Shown here piece by piece: positions 38,500 to 47,960 of a stretch of DNA of 64,000 nucleotides (position 1 is its first letter; each line of letters starts with the position of its first letter). Under the pieces are notes generated by a model. The model did not search any database. It was not told where the DNA came from and saw only the letters and a program-made list of their open reading frames with translations. Position numbers and translations under genes: made by a program. Source of the DNA: Erwinia sp. HDF1-3R (GTDB taxonomy: Bacteria; Pseudomonadota; Gammaproteobacteria; Enterobacterales; Enterobacteriaceae); NCBI RefSeq assembly GCF_039621855.1, contig NZ_CP155071.1:3658001-3722000 (forward strand), read 5' to 3'.

Positions 38500-39507
38500 G
38501 TGCCTGTCATCATCCCTCGCGATTCAGCTAAACCCGGCGGTAATTGGTATACGATAAAATGTATGCCAGTGACGGATAGCAATTCGCGCAGGATTGTACT
38601 GCATGGCACGGTAATCGCCCCGCCCAGGTTGCTAAATATGGTGCTGGCAAACCGCTATGACTGGCAGCTGTTCCTTGAGGTCACCGGCCCCGGCGGCAGC
38701 GGGAAAAGCGTGATGGCGTCCATTGCCCGCCTGCTGGCCGGAGAGGACAACACCACGGCCGCCACTATCGACACGCTGGAGTCGTCCCGCGAACGTGCCA
38801 GCGTGGTCGGCTACTCATTAATAATCCTGCCCGACCAGGATAAGTGGAGCGGCGACGGCGCGGGCATTAAAACCATTACCGGCGGCGATGCCGTGGCGAT
38901 TGACCCGAAATACCGCGACGCCTACTCGACGCACATCCCGGCGGTAATACTGGCGGTCAACAACAACCCGATGCGCTTCAGCGACCGCAGCGGCGGCGTA
39001 TCGCGTCACCGGGTTATCCTGCCGTTCCCGGACGTCATACCGGCGAACGAACGTGATCCAAAGCTGCTGGAGAAGATTGCCGGTGAGCTGGTGGTTATTG
39101 TGCGCCACCTGATGCAGCGATTTACGAAACCGGACGATGCCCGCGAGCTCTGACAGGCGCAGCAGTCGTCAGAGGAAGCGCTGGAAATCAAGCGCAGCGC
39201 CGACCCGCTGGTCGATTTCTGCGGCTACCTGACGCCGCTCAGTGCACCAACCGGGCTGTTTATCGGCAACGCGAATATCCGGCCAATGAACCCCAGGCGC
39301 TACCTGTATCACGCCTACCTGTCGTTTATGGAGGCCAGGGGCCATCAGTACCCCATGAGCCTGACGGCGTTCGGCCAGGCGGTGCCACAGACGCTGAAGG
39401 AGTACGAGATTGAATTACTGAAGCGCAAAACGAAGAACGGAATTCAGACCAGCCTGGAGCTGAGCGAAGACTGCGAGGCCGACTGGCTGCCGCGCTGTGA
39501 TGCATAA
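38500..39507 (+). pseudogene. P4-type primase/helicase (alpha) C-terminal fragment, copy 2
   Basis: The same fragment as copy 1, with the same truncation and the same in-frame TGA (39151-39153). A few residues differ (YSLI for YPLI, QDKW for QEKW, KTITGGD for KAITGDD), and silent changes are clustered in the middle and toward the end while flanking stretches are identical. This pattern suggests duplication after inactivation with partial gene conversion, or acquisition of two related units. Confidence 0.85.
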
Positions 39508-39557
39508 GCCAGACGATAAACACCAAACCGGCCCCGGCCGGTTTTTTTATGCCTGAA

Positions 39558-39669
39558 GGTGAACAGTGTTCACCCCGGGTGAAGAGTGGTGAAGAGTAGC
39601 GGCTTAAGCGATCGCCACTTAACTATATGAATATAAATAATAAAATTGAAAGGTGAACAGGGTGAACAT
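39558..39669. repeat. P4-like alpha-binding iterons, unit 2
   Basis: GGTGAACAG at 39558-39566 with inverted TGTTCACC, then GGTGAACAG (39652-39660) directly followed by GGTGAACAT (39661-39669). One more intact copy than in unit 1, where the equivalent of the third reads TTGAACAG. Confidence 0.7.
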
Positions 39670-39766
39670 TTTTCCATAAAATCTGTTTTTTAGCTGTCAG
39701 TGGAGCTAAAACCTGAAATACGGATACAATCTGGCCGCGTATCTACTATTTAGATGAGGTTTCATT

Positions 39767-40588
39767 ATGGATGATGGCATAAAAATCGTGATGTCCCCGG
39801 TTCAGCTTGCTGCTGTGCTGTCCGACAAATCTGTGACTGAGGGGGAGACCCTCAGTAATCGTTTATATGGCGGCCTTGGCCTTGTCATGGGAACGCTTGA
39901 GCTGGCGGGAGCAACTGCGCTTTGCATTGCACCTGAGCCTACCGGGCTGACAAAAGCAGCCTGTGTAATTGTTGGCGCACACAGCATGGACAGCATTAAT
40001 ACCGCTGCCGATCAGGTTTTGTCCGGTAAAAATGTGCGCAGCGCTACCTATCGTGCATCTGTAGAGATGGCTAAACAGTTTGGTGCCGATGATGAAACTG
40101 CATGGAAAGTAGGTTTGACCGTTGATGTGGCCGTGCCTATTGCTCTTTCACTGGGGCTGGGAGCTGCAAGGGTTGCTGCCGTCCGTATCGGACGAATTAA
40201 ATTAATTGAGCATGAATCTGTTACAGGATTAAAACCCGGCGGCCATACGATCCTAAAGCATGTTGGTAAGTCACAGCAGGAGCTCCACGAACGAATTATC
40301 AAATCAAATGGAGTGCTGGATCTGTCTGGTTCGTTCTCATCGCTGGATATTGCCGAAACAGCCATCTCAAAAGCACTACATAATAACCGTGAATGGATAA
40401 AGGTATGGGCTGCAAGTACCCCGAGACATAATTTAACCATTACCTATGATATGGGGAAACCGGTTGGCTATGTTGTTCAGAAAGGCACCGATATTGCTTA
40501 TAAAGCAACTAAAATCAGGGTTGCGCTTAAGTATCAAACTTATAACAATAAACCCTATTACATAATTACTTCCTTCCCAGATAAGTGA
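39767..40588 (+). CDS. Toxin with CdiA-CT-type RNase A-like domain, cargo of unit 2
   Basis: A 273-residue protein. Residues 1-150 hold Gly/Ala-rich hydrophobic stretches (LYGGLGLVMGTLELAGATAL, VAVPIALSLGLGAARVA) that may serve delivery. Residues 155-273 match the bacterial RNase A-like domain known from CdiA tips: GLKPGGHTILKHVGKS, LTITYDMGKPVGYVV, KIRVALKYQ, YYIITSFP. His165 and Arg176 keep the spacing of the catalytic pair in the Yersinia CdiA toxin as I recall it; Thr268 fits a third residue, while the fourth (Tyr) appears as Phe270. It would cut RNA in rival cells. No CdiA, VgrG, PAAR or Rhs carrier is attached. Confidence 0.75.
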   Translation: MDDGIKIVMSPVQLAAVLSDKSVTEGETLSNRLYGGLGLVMGTLELAGATALCIAPEPTGLTKAACVIVGAHSMDSINTAADQVLSGKNVRSATYRASVEMAKQFGADDETAWKVGLTVDVAVPIALSLGLGAARVAAVRIGRIKLIEHESVTGLKPGGHTILKHVGKSQQELHERIIKSNGVLDLSGSFSSLDIAETAISKALHNNREWIKVWAASTPRHNLTITYDMGKPVGYVVQKGTDIAYKATKIRVALKYQTYNNKPYYIITSFPDK

Positions 40589-40595
40589 GATGCAT

Positions 40596-40892
40596 ATGAG
40601 CCGTGCCCCTCTTGCCCCAAATTTGGATCTATGTCTTGTAGGTACACTCAACCAGGACTTCGACTACATAACTGGCGCGGATACGATGGACGGTGCCATT
40701 GATGTAGTCGTTGACGAAGCTTCGCCAGAAGAACGAAGAGATTTGCGCAAAGAGATTACTGACTTTCTACAGCTTTCAGATGAAGAGATAGAAGCAGAAT
40801 TTGCTGAGCGCTGGAAAGATATCTCACCGGATTACGCTAAGAGTTTCCTGATGTATTTCCTTGAAAGCATCAATAGGTATGGTGACCATTGA
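40596..40892 (+). CDS. CdiI-like immunity protein
   Basis: About 98 acidic residues resembling the CdiI_2-type immunity family: LDLCLVGTLNQDFDYITGADTMDGAIDVVVDEASPEERRDLRKEITDFLQLSDEE. It should bind and block the RNase A-like toxin encoded 7 bases upstream. I prefer the ATG at 40596, with AAGTGAG 6 bases upstream; an in-frame ATG at 40590 is the alternative. Cytoplasmic, no membrane segment. Confidence 0.7.
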   Translation: MSRAPLAPNLDLCLVGTLNQDFDYITGADTMDGAIDVVVDEASPEERRDLRKEITDFLQLSDEEIEAEFAERWKDISPDYAKSFLMYFLESINRYGDH

Positions 40893-40909
40893 GAGCTTCA
40901 TAAACAGGC

Positions 40910-40935
40910 ATTGGTATACGCTTAGGTATACCAAT
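40910..40935. repeat. Inverted repeat ATTGGTATAC at the end of unit 2
   Basis: Same hairpin as at 38324-38349. Both are followed by AAAACCATCTAAAAACATAAA and GATTCCGCCAGC, so the unit ends are conserved. Confidence 0.7.
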
Positions 40936-41001
40936 AAAATCTGAATTCAAGAAAACCATCTAAAAACATAAACTTGCCGAAAAAATTCCGATTCCGCCAG
41001 C

Positions 41002-41063
41002 GACCAGACCCATTCGATGAAGTCCTGAAAGCCCGCAAGGCGTAAGCCCTGCGGGCTTTTTTT
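41002..41063 (+). repeat. tmRNA-end repeat C (shortened)
   Basis: ACCAGACCCATTCGATGAAG through the terminator AAAGCCCGC..GCGGGCTTTTTTT. It lacks the 20-base CCACCAAATTCTTGG part of repeats A and B, and follows GATTCCGCCAGCG. It looks like an att junction with a small deletion. Confidence 0.8.
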
Positions 41064-41083
41064 ATTTCTGTAAACCTTACGAA

Positions 41084-41668
41084 ATGATCCGTCTGAATCC
41101 AGAGATAATTGCCCGGCTCAAACGGCAACTGGCGGAACAGGCCGGGGAGTTGGCCATCCTCCTAAAGGCCGCGAGATAATTCGCGAAGCGCCTGAAATGA
41201 ACTATGTCTTCATTGACAATCACCAGGTTGGATTCAGTATCAAAGCCATGTGCCATATGTTACGGGTCGCGTGCTGTTATCGGCTGGTCAATGTCATCGC
41301 GCATGACGGCACAACTGGCCCGTGAGGGACTACAGATGGCGTTGTGGCGACGAAAACGTCCGGAAAATGCCATTGTTCATACAGACCGGGGCGGACAATA
41401 CTGCTCAGAGGATTATCAGGCGCTACTGAAACGGCATAATCTGCGGGGTAGCATAAGCGCAAGAGGCAACTGTTACGAGAATGCCTGTGTGGAAAGCTTC
41501 TTTCACTCGCTGAAAGTGGCATGCATTCACGGAGAATGATTTACCCGTTGGTAAATCATGCGCACGGCGGTATTTAATTATACAGAGGGCGATTACAATC
41601 GCTGGCGACGCCACAATGCATGTGGTGGACTCAGTACGGAACAGTTTGAAAACCAGAACCTCGCTTAG
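41084..41668 (+). pseudogene. IS3-family transposase remnant
   Basis: Decayed insertion sequence. The end of OrfA is visible (NPEIIARLKRQLAEQAGELAILLKAAR) with TAA in place of a Tyr codon, then FAKRLK. OrfB begins [24 protein letters not shown], then the middle is deleted and frames shift. The DDE core remains ([13 protein letters not shown] with Asp, [10 protein letters not shown] with Glu), then a stop and the last part, [27 protein letters not shown]. No functional transposase can result. The IS may have cut the adjoining toxin gene. Confidence 0.8.
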
Positions 41669-41697
41669 GAGCCTGACCACATTACGCGGGTAGGATC

Positions 41698-41877
41698 ATG
41701 ACCGGTGGGGTTTATGGCGGTGCAGCTATGATGGGTGTATGTACAGGTATAGGTGTAGCCACTGTCGGAGTAGGAGGTGTTGCATGCGCAGCCGTAGGTT
41801 CTGTGATTGGTGGGTATATGGTAAGCACGGGCGCAGAAACAATCATCAATAAAGTAATAGAATATTATGATAAATAA
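41698..41877 (+). pseudogene. Truncated glycine-zipper toxin C-terminus (third toxin)
   Basis: A 59-residue end piece, MTGGVYGGAAMMGVCTGIGV.. to ..ETIINKVIEYYDK, with regularly spaced Gly over a hydrophobic stretch. It resembles the zipper part of the unit 1 cargo in kind, though not in sequence. The gene seems cut on its left by the IS remnant. The downstream gene starts inside its last codons, as for a toxin/immunity pair. Confidence 0.5.
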
Positions 41878-42283
41878 TCAAATGTTAGCACACGCAGCGT
41901 TATTTTTTGGACTGGCAGGCAGTGGTTTAATATTCCTTTCGTTTTTGATCTATGTAGTAAAAAGACAGGATTATTATAAGTTAGTCTCATCCTATACGAA
42001 TAAATACGACTTCCCTGCTCCATATTCTTTCTACCATATGGTCGGTTTTTTTGGAGCGTTCCCGGTAATTCGATTCTTTATAAAATTAAGCCAGAAAAAG
42101 AAAATGTATTTTTTAGATCACACTAATCCTGCTTATTCTTTTTTTGATGATAATCGGTTAAAAATTCATTCATGGATGAAGCTCTTTACCTTTTTATGGC
42201 TTACGGCGACGGCGTGTCTTGTCTTTTTCGCTTTTTTTGGCCTGCTTTTACCGTGGTTATCGCAGTGGACCTATCAGATATAG
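41867..42283 (+). CDS. Membrane protein, likely orphan immunity protein
   Basis: A 138-residue inner membrane protein with three predicted membrane segments (about residues 10-31, 53-73 and 105-129) and charged loops. No family is recognised. Its ATG overlaps the stop codon of the truncated zipper fragment (ATGATAAATAA), and membrane immunity proteins are common partners of pore-forming toxins. It is AT-rich relative to the chromosome, as are the other cassette genes. Role inferred. Confidence 0.5.
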   Translation: MINNQMLAHAALFFGLAGSGLIFLSFLIYVVKRQDYYKLVSSYTNKYDFPAPYSFYHMVGFFGAFPVIRFFIKLSQKKKMYFLDHTNPAYSFFDDNRLKIHSWMKLFTFLWLTATACLVFFAFFGLLLPWLSQWTYQI

Positions 42284-42706
42284 AATCATTGCGCAAAATT
42301 CGCATTCATTTTTTATCACCCGATGATAGTCCGCAGACATCAGAAATAAAATAGAGTTAATAAAATAAGCTTAGGAAGGGAAAAGGACAACGTTTAGCAC
42401 GTAACGACACTCCCCTGTCACTTAAAACCATAAAACTTAAATTAATAACTGACCAGTATGACTCCTAAATCCTACAGATGTAGGATGAAGACTACGACAA
42501 TAAATCTTTCCTCTCATACTTTAAAATTAACATTGGAAGTATACTTATTTTCCGCTAAAAATGATGACTGCGTGATATAAGTTAACCATGGGCCAGCATT
42601 GAAATAAAATAACTTCTGTCAATATTCTTTAATCAGGATATCGCTGGCCGTGAAATGCTTTATGTCTCTCAGGGTATTCATATTTATAATTTAAGGTAAT
42701 GTTTAC
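42284..42706 (+). other. Control region upstream of the oxalate operon
   Basis: A 423-base AT-rich region without a gene; it contains the EvgA-like box at 42469-42486. A short overlapping plus-strand frame ending at 42354 has no support. In E. coli yfdX precedes frc; it is absent here. Confidence 0.5.
42469..42486. promoter_or_regulatory. EvgA-like 18-bp inverted repeat
   Basis: ATCCTACA-GA-TGTAGGAT, perfect 8-bp arms. It fits the EvgA box of E. coli as I recall it (TTCYTACA-N2-TGTARGAA), which controls the E. coli oxalate operon. It lies 221 bases upstream of frc. Confidence 0.65.
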
Positions 42707-43957
42707 ATGTCATATCCACTAACTGGAATAAAAGTTTTAGACTTTACGGGTGTTCAATCAGGGCCATCCTGTACGCAAATGCTGGCATGGTTTGGTGCTG
42801 ATGTTATAAAAATTGAAAGACCGGGCGTTGGGGATGTTACCCGCCACCAGCTGCGCGATATCCCCGATATCGATGCTCTTTATTTCACTATGCTCAACAG
42901 TAATAAGCGTTCCATTGAATTAAACACTAAAACGCCGGAAGGCAAAGAGGTGATGGAAAAACTTATTCGAGAAGCAGATGTTCTGGTGGAAAACTTTCAT
43001 CCGGGTGCGATGGATCATATGGGCTTCACATGGGAGTATATTCAGGAAATTAATCCCCGATTAATTTTCGGTTCGATTAAGGGTTTTAATGACTGCTCGC
43101 CATACGTAAATGTTAAAGCGTATGAAAACGTCGCTCAGGCCGCAGGTGGTGCAGCGTCAACCACAGGTTTTTGGGACGGCCCACCGTTAGTCAGCTCAGC
43201 AGCATTAGGAGACAGCAATACCGGGATGCATCTGCTGATTGGATTGCTGGCCGCGTTGCTACACCGGGAAAAAACGGGCCGTGGACAGCGTGTTACCATG
43301 TCTATGCAGGATGCAGTTCTGAACCTGTGCCGTGTCAAATTGCGCGATCAGCAGCGTCTTGAAAAAGTCGGTTACCTTGAAGAGTACCCTCAATACCCGA
43401 ATGGTAAATTCGGCGATGCAGTGCCTCGTGGTGGCAATGCAGGCGGTGGCGGCCAGCCTGGCTGGATCCTGAAATGTAAAGGGTGGGAAACCGATCCAAA
43501 CGCCTATATCTATTTCACCATACAGGAACAGAACTGGGAAAACACCTGTAAAGCGGTTAATAAACCTGAATGGATTAATGATGCGGCTTATAGCACCGCA
43601 GCTGCACGCCAACCTCATATATTTGATATCTTCGCTGAAATTGAAAAACACCTGTCAAAAATGGACAAGCATGAAGCCGTGGCATATTTAAGCCAGTACG
43701 ATGTACCCTGCGCTCCAGTATTAAGCATGAAAGAAATTGCGCGTGATACCTCTTTGCGTGAAAGCGGAAGTGTGGTGGAAGTTGAACAGCCTCAGCGCGG
43801 TAAATATCTTACCGTGGGTTGCCCGATGAAATTCTCTGGATTTACGCCGGATATTAAAGCTGCACCATTATTAGGCCAGCACACAGACGATATTCTTAAA
43901 GAACTGGGTTATAACGAAGAAGAAATTAACGTTATGCGTACCCATAAAGCCATTTGA
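42707..43957 (+). CDS. frc: Formyl-CoA:oxalate CoA-transferase
   Basis: Frc (416 residues, as E. coli YfdW) moves CoA from formyl-CoA to oxalate. It is a class III CoA-transferase: catalytic Asp in AALGDSNTG, Gly-rich loop [12 protein letters not shown]. The sequence is almost collinear with the E. coli protein from [36 protein letters not shown] on. With oxc it degrades oxalate and raises intracellular pH, useful on oxalate-rich plant tissue or in acid. Confidence 0.95.
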   Translation: MSYPLTGIKVLDFTGVQSGPSCTQMLAWFGADVIKIERPGVGDVTRHQLRDIPDIDALYFTMLNSNKRSIELNTKTPEGKEVMEKLIREADVLVENFHPGAMDHMGFTWEYIQEINPRLIFGSIKGFNDCSPYVNVKAYENVAQAAGGAASTTGFWDGPPLVSSAALGDSNTGMHLLIGLLAALLHREKTGRGQRVTMSMQDAVLNLCRVKLRDQQRLEKVGYLEEYPQYPNGKFGDAVPRGGNAGGGGQPGWILKCKGWETDPNAYIYFTIQEQNWENTCKAVNKPEWINDAAYSTAAARQPHIFDIFAEIEKHLSKMDKHEAVAYLSQYDVPCAPVLSMKEIARDTSLRESGSVVEVEQPQRGKYLTVGCPMKFSGFTPDIKAAPLLGQHTDDILKELGYNEEEINVMRTHKAI

Positions 43958-44009
43958 TATTGCGGGGAGCCGTCAGGCTCCTCCTGCCAGTTAAAACATT
44001 GAGGTTTAT

Positions 44010-45698
44010 ATGTCTGAGCAAGCCCGCTTGACAGATGGTATGCATATCATCGTCGAAGCACTGAAGAAAAATAATATCCATACTATTTACGGCGTCGCCG
44101 GCATTCCAGTAACCGATTTGGCCCGTCATGCACAAGCGGAAGGCATCCGTTATATTGGTTTTCGTCATGAACAGTCCGCGGGATATGCCGCTGCGATTAG
44201 CGGTTTTATCACTCAAAAACCGGGTATCTGCCTCACCGTGTCAGCCCCCGGTTTCCTGAATGGTTTGACAGCCCTGGCGCATGCGACGGTAAATGGTTTT
44301 CCAATGATTCAAATCAGCGGTTCTAGCAATCGCGCAATCGTCGACCTCCAGCAGGGAGACTACGAAGAGCTGGACCAGATGAACGCGGCGAAGCCTTATG
44401 CTAAAGCGTCTTATCGCGTTAACCGGCCCGAAGATTTAGGCATTGCACTGGCGCGCGCCATCCGTGCCGCTGTCTCTGGACGTCCGGGCGGCGTTTATCT
44501 GGATTTAACCGCCGAGGTTCTTGCAGCGCCACTGGAGAAAGATGCCGCAGCAAAATCGATTTTCGCTGTTGAAAATGCTGCGCCGCAATACCCCCCCTGC
44601 CCCTCTTCGGTAAATCGTGCGCTTAGTTTACTGGCGAGCGCAAAGCGCCCATTGATCATCCTCGGTAAAGGCGCAGCATATTCGCAGGCCGATGGGCCTA
44701 TTCGCGACTTTATTGAGACGACTCAGATTCCTTTTTTACCCATGTCGATGGCAAAAGGATTGCTGGAAGATACGCACCCGCAGTCGGCTGCCACCGCCAG
44801 ATCTTTCGTACTGGCGAACGCGGATGTGGTGATGTTAGTGGGCGCCCGCCTTAACTGGCTGTTATCGCATGGTAAAAAAGGCTGGGCTCAGGATACACAG
44901 TATATTCAGTTAGAAATTGATCCCCAGGAGATAGACAGCAACCGCCCCATTGCGGCCCCGGTGGTCGGCGATATTGCATCCAGCATGCAGGCATTTGTCA
45001 GCAAAGTTCTGGAACATCCTGTCGTTGCTCCCCGTGACTGGATTGAATCACTGGACCAGCACCGGCAGCAGAACGTGGCAAAAATGCACGACAAGCTCTA
45101 CACCGAAACGCCGCAGTTAAACTATTTCAATGCATTGCGTGCCATACGAGATGTGCTTGATGAAAACCGCGATATCTATGTTGTGAACGAGGGGGCAAAT
45201 ACCCTTGATAATGCTCGTAATATCATCAATATGTATAAGCCCCGCAGGCGTCTTGACTGTGGTACCTGGGGTGTGATGGGCGTTGGACTGGGCTACGCTA
45301 TCGGCGCTGCGGTCACATCTGGTAAACCCGTACTGGCGATTGAGGGAGACAGCGCATTTGGTTTCAGTGGTATGGAGATTGAAACGATTTGTCGCTATAA
45401 GCTGCCGGTAACCGTGGTCATTTTCAATAACGGCGGCATTTATCGCGGCGACGGCGTGAACCTCAGCGGCGGCATGGACCCTTCTCCGACGGATCTCCTG
45501 CACCATGCGCGTTATGAAAGAATTGCTGAAGCTTTTGGTGGAATGGGTCACCACGTTACGACGGCACCTGAACTTCAGGAGGCCATAACGACCAGCCTTA
45601 ATTCAGGCCAACCTACGATCATTAATGTAGTCATTGATCCTGCGGCGGGTACGGAGAGCGGACATATTACCCAGCTTAATCCTAAGCAAATCCAGTAA
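44010..45698 (+). CDS. oxc: Oxalyl-CoA decarboxylase
   Basis: Oxc (562 residues) is a thiamine-diphosphate enzyme that turns oxalyl-CoA into formyl-CoA and CO2. The N-terminal pyrimidine-binding part ([31 protein letters not shown] with the Glu), the central domain, and the C-terminal diphosphate motif ([32 protein letters not shown]) are complete. It lies 52 bases after frc in the same operon. Confidence 0.96.
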   Translation: MSEQARLTDGMHIIVEALKKNNIHTIYGVAGIPVTDLARHAQAEGIRYIGFRHEQSAGYAAAISGFITQKPGICLTVSAPGFLNGLTALAHATVNGFPMIQISGSSNRAIVDLQQGDYEELDQMNAAKPYAKASYRVNRPEDLGIALARAIRAAVSGRPGGVYLDLTAEVLAAPLEKDAAAKSIFAVENAAPQYPPCPSSVNRALSLLASAKRPLIILGKGAAYSQADGPIRDFIETTQIPFLPMSMAKGLLEDTHPQSAATARSFVLANADVVMLVGARLNWLLSHGKKGWAQDTQYIQLEIDPQEIDSNRPIAAPVVGDIASSMQAFVSKVLEHPVVAPRDWIESLDQHRQQNVAKMHDKLYTETPQLNYFNALRAIRDVLDENRDIYVVNEGANTLDNARNIINMYKPRRRLDCGTWGVMGVGLGYAIGAAVTSGKPVLAIEGDSAFGFSGMEIETICRYKLPVTVVIFNNGGIYRGDGVNLSGGMDPSPTDLLHHARYERIAEAFGGMGHHVTTAPELQEAITTSLNSGQPTIINVVIDPAAGTESGHITQLNPKQIQ

Positions 45699-45769
45699 AA
45701 CTTTTTTCAGCCTTTTCATTACCGCACCACTTCTCGCTGTTAAAGTGGTGCAACATTACGGATATCGTC

Positions 45770-46714
45770 ATGTTTAGCTTTTTTTTGAGTGATTTATTAC
45801 CCATCATTGTGGTGATGCTATTAGGTTATGCCAGTGGTAAGCGCCATACGTTTTCTGAAGAACAGGCGCGCGCGCTAAATAAATTAGTGCTTAATTTCGC
45901 CTTGCCCGCTGCCTTATTTGTCTCTATTGCGCGTGCTGACAGGGATATGATATTTGCCGATACCCGGATGACAATCGTCGCGTTTATTGTTGTACTCGGC
46001 TGCTTTTTTTTCTCATGGTTCGGCTGCTATACCTTTTTTAAACGTACCCGTGCAGAAGCGGCTGTCTGCGCGCTCATTGCCGGTTCTCCTACCATTGGTT
46101 TTCTCGGATTTGCAGTACTTGATCCGATTTATGGTGACTCCGTAAAAACGGGCCTGGTCGTCGCGATTATCTCGATTATCGTTAACGCTATTACTATTCC
46201 TATTGGACTCTATTTGCTTAATCCCTCTGCAAGAGACGACGATAAGGGGAGTAGCGGAAAAAGTGCTCTTGTTTCGGCATTTAAAGAACCCGTGGTATGG
46301 GCCCCCGTACTGGCTACAGCATTAGTCTTGCTCGGTATCAAAATACCCAATGCGTGGGATCCTTGCTTTAACTTGATAGCACAAACGAATTCTGGCGTAG
46401 CCGTATTTGCGGCGGGTTTGACGCTGGCTGCACATAAATTCGAATTCAGCCTGGAGATTGTTTACAACACCTTGCTAAAACTGATTTTAATGCCGCTGTT
46501 GATGCTATTGGTTGGGTGGCTGGTCCACGTTGATGCGCAACAATTGCAGATGATGGTGCTGGCTGGCGCATTACCGCCTGCATTCTCGGGTATTATTATT
46601 GCCAGCCGCTTTAATATATATACCCGCACAGGGACCGCATCGCTGGCTGTTAGCGTGTTGGGGTTCATTGTCACAGCGCCCATGTGGATTTATATCAGTC
46701 GTCTTGTTGCCTGA
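45770..46714 (+). CDS. yfdV: AEC-family transporter YfdV
   Basis: A 314-residue inner membrane protein of the auxin efflux carrier family with about ten membrane segments; E. coli YfdV is in the same operon and is a candidate oxalate or formate carrier. The sequence [26 protein letters not shown] and [18 protein letters not shown] fit. The distance to oxc is 71 bases. Confidence 0.9.
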   Translation: MFSFFLSDLLPIIVVMLLGYASGKRHTFSEEQARALNKLVLNFALPAALFVSIARADRDMIFADTRMTIVAFIVVLGCFFFSWFGCYTFFKRTRAEAAVCALIAGSPTIGFLGFAVLDPIYGDSVKTGLVVAIISIIVNAITIPIGLYLLNPSARDDDKGSSGKSALVSAFKEPVVWAPVLATALVLLGIKIPNAWDPCFNLIAQTNSGVAVFAAGLTLAAHKFEFSLEIVYNTLLKLILMPLLMLLVGWLVHVDAQQLQMMVLAGALPPAFSGIIIASRFNIYTRTGTASLAVSVLGFIVTAPMWIYISRLVA

Positions 46715-46817
46715 CCCATGATTTTTGAACGATGATAATAATAGCATCTGTATAGAATACCTTCCGATAATGCCGGGCAATTCGCCGCTCCGGCATTTAC
46801 AGTAAGAGATCATTATT

Positions 46818-47960
46818 ATGAATGAATCAATTTCTAAAGGGCCTTTTGATGGCCTGTTAATTATTGACCTGACACATGTTCTGAACGGTCCATTTGGCAC
46901 ACAGATCCTGTGTGACTTAGGCGCTCGCGTGATTAAAGTTGAGCAGCCTGGCCACGGTGATGATACCCGAACTTACGGTCCTTATGTTGACGGTCAATCC
47001 CTCTATTATAGTTTTGTAAACCGCGGCAAGGAGAGTGTTGTACTCAATTTAAAAGAGGATAAAGACCGCGCAATATTTATCAATATGCTACAAAAGGCAG
47101 ATGTCCTTGCCGAAAACTTCCGTCCAGGAACCATGGAAAAGCTGGGCTTTTCCTGGGAGGCATTGCAAAAAATAAATCCCCGGCTGATTTACGCCTCATC
47201 ATCAGGTTTTGGGCATACCGGTCCGATGAGAAATGCTCCCGCTTATGACACTATCATTCAGGCAATGAGCGGAATTATGATGGAAACCGGTTTTGCCGAT
47301 GGCCCGCCCGTGAGAGTAGGAACATCCCTGTCGGACCTGTGTGCAGGCGTCTATATGTTTTGCGGCATTGCCAGCGCGCTTTATGGACGCGAAAAAAAAG
47401 GCCGGGGAGCGCATGTTGATATCGCGATGTTTGATTCCACGTTGTCATTCCTCGAGCACGGTTTGATGGCATATATTGCGACAGGAAAATCACCGGAGCG
47501 GTTAGGTAATCGTCATCCTTATATGGCACCTTTTGATGTATTCAATACTCAGGATAAACCCGTCACGATTTGCTGCGGTAATGACAGCTTATTCCAGGCT
47601 TTATGCAAGGCATTGGATCTTGAGGCTCTGCCAGCGGATCCGCGTTTTGCCAGTAATGTGATGCGAGTGCAAAATCAAGCTCAACTGAAAATGAAGCTTG
47701 AAAGCGTTCTGAACACCCAACCTGCTGATTACTGGTTAAGCCGTATTCACCAGGCAGGCGTGCCAGTTGCCCCCTTGCTGAGCGTATCAGAGGCCATGGA
47801 GTTACCTCAAACACAGGCCAGAAATATGCTGGTCGAAGCTGGCGGAATTCGGATGCCAGGTAATCCAATCAAAATAAGTGGTTATCCCGATCCACATATT
47901 CGTCCCGGTGCCGCTGCACTAGACCAGGATGGAGTGAAAATACGCCAGGAGTTTAATTAA
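46818..47960 (+). CDS. yfdE: Acetyl-CoA:oxalate CoA-transferase
   Basis: YfdE (380 residues) is a class III CoA-transferase that can feed oxalyl-CoA from acetyl-CoA and oxalate. The N-terminal region FDGLLIIDLTHVLNGPFGTQILCDLGARVIKVEQPGHGDDTRTYGP and the catalytic Asp in GTSLSDLCAG are present. It is the last gene of frc-oxc-yfdV-yfdE, the E. coli order without yfdX. Confidence 0.92.
   Translation: MNESISKGPFDGLLIIDLTHVLNGPFGTQILCDLGARVIKVEQPGHGDDTRTYGPYVDGQSLYYSFVNRGKESVVLNLKEDKDRAIFINMLQKADVLAENFRPGTMEKLGFSWEALQKINPRLIYASSSGFGHTGPMRNAPAYDTIIQAMSGIMMETGFADGPPVRVGTSLSDLCAGVYMFCGIASALYGREKKGRGAHVDIAMFDSTLSFLEHGLMAYIATGKSPERLGNRHPYMAPFDVFNTQDKPVTICCGNDSLFQALCKALDLEALPADPRFASNVMRVQNQAQLKMKLESVLNTQPADYWLSRIHQAGVPVAPLLSVSEAMELPQTQARNMLVEAGGIRMPGNPIKISGYPDPHIRPGAAALDQDGVKIRQEFN

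Larger units (their letters stand above)
38415..41001 (+). mobile_element. Tandem island unit 2 (P4-type remnant with RNase toxin/immunity cargo)
   Basis: The second unit repeats the layout of unit 1 with the cargo changed: primase fragment, iterons, toxin and immunity genes, TTGGTATAC hairpin and the third att-like repeat. The first 1.25 kb is nearly identical to unit 1; the cargo is unrelated. No integrase is present. Confidence 0.75.

Noticed and set aside
35653-41063. CRISPR array made of the repeats
   Set aside because: The repeats are tmRNA-end copies kilobases apart, not short regular repeats with spacers; no cas genes.
41204-41539. Functional transposase gene
   Set aside because: Only the DDE core is in one frame; the N-terminal part and C-terminal part are in other frames with stops and a deletion.
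42172-42354. A 60-codon frame overlapping the end of the membrane immunity gene
   Set aside because: It overlaps a better supported gene in another frame and has no ribosome site.
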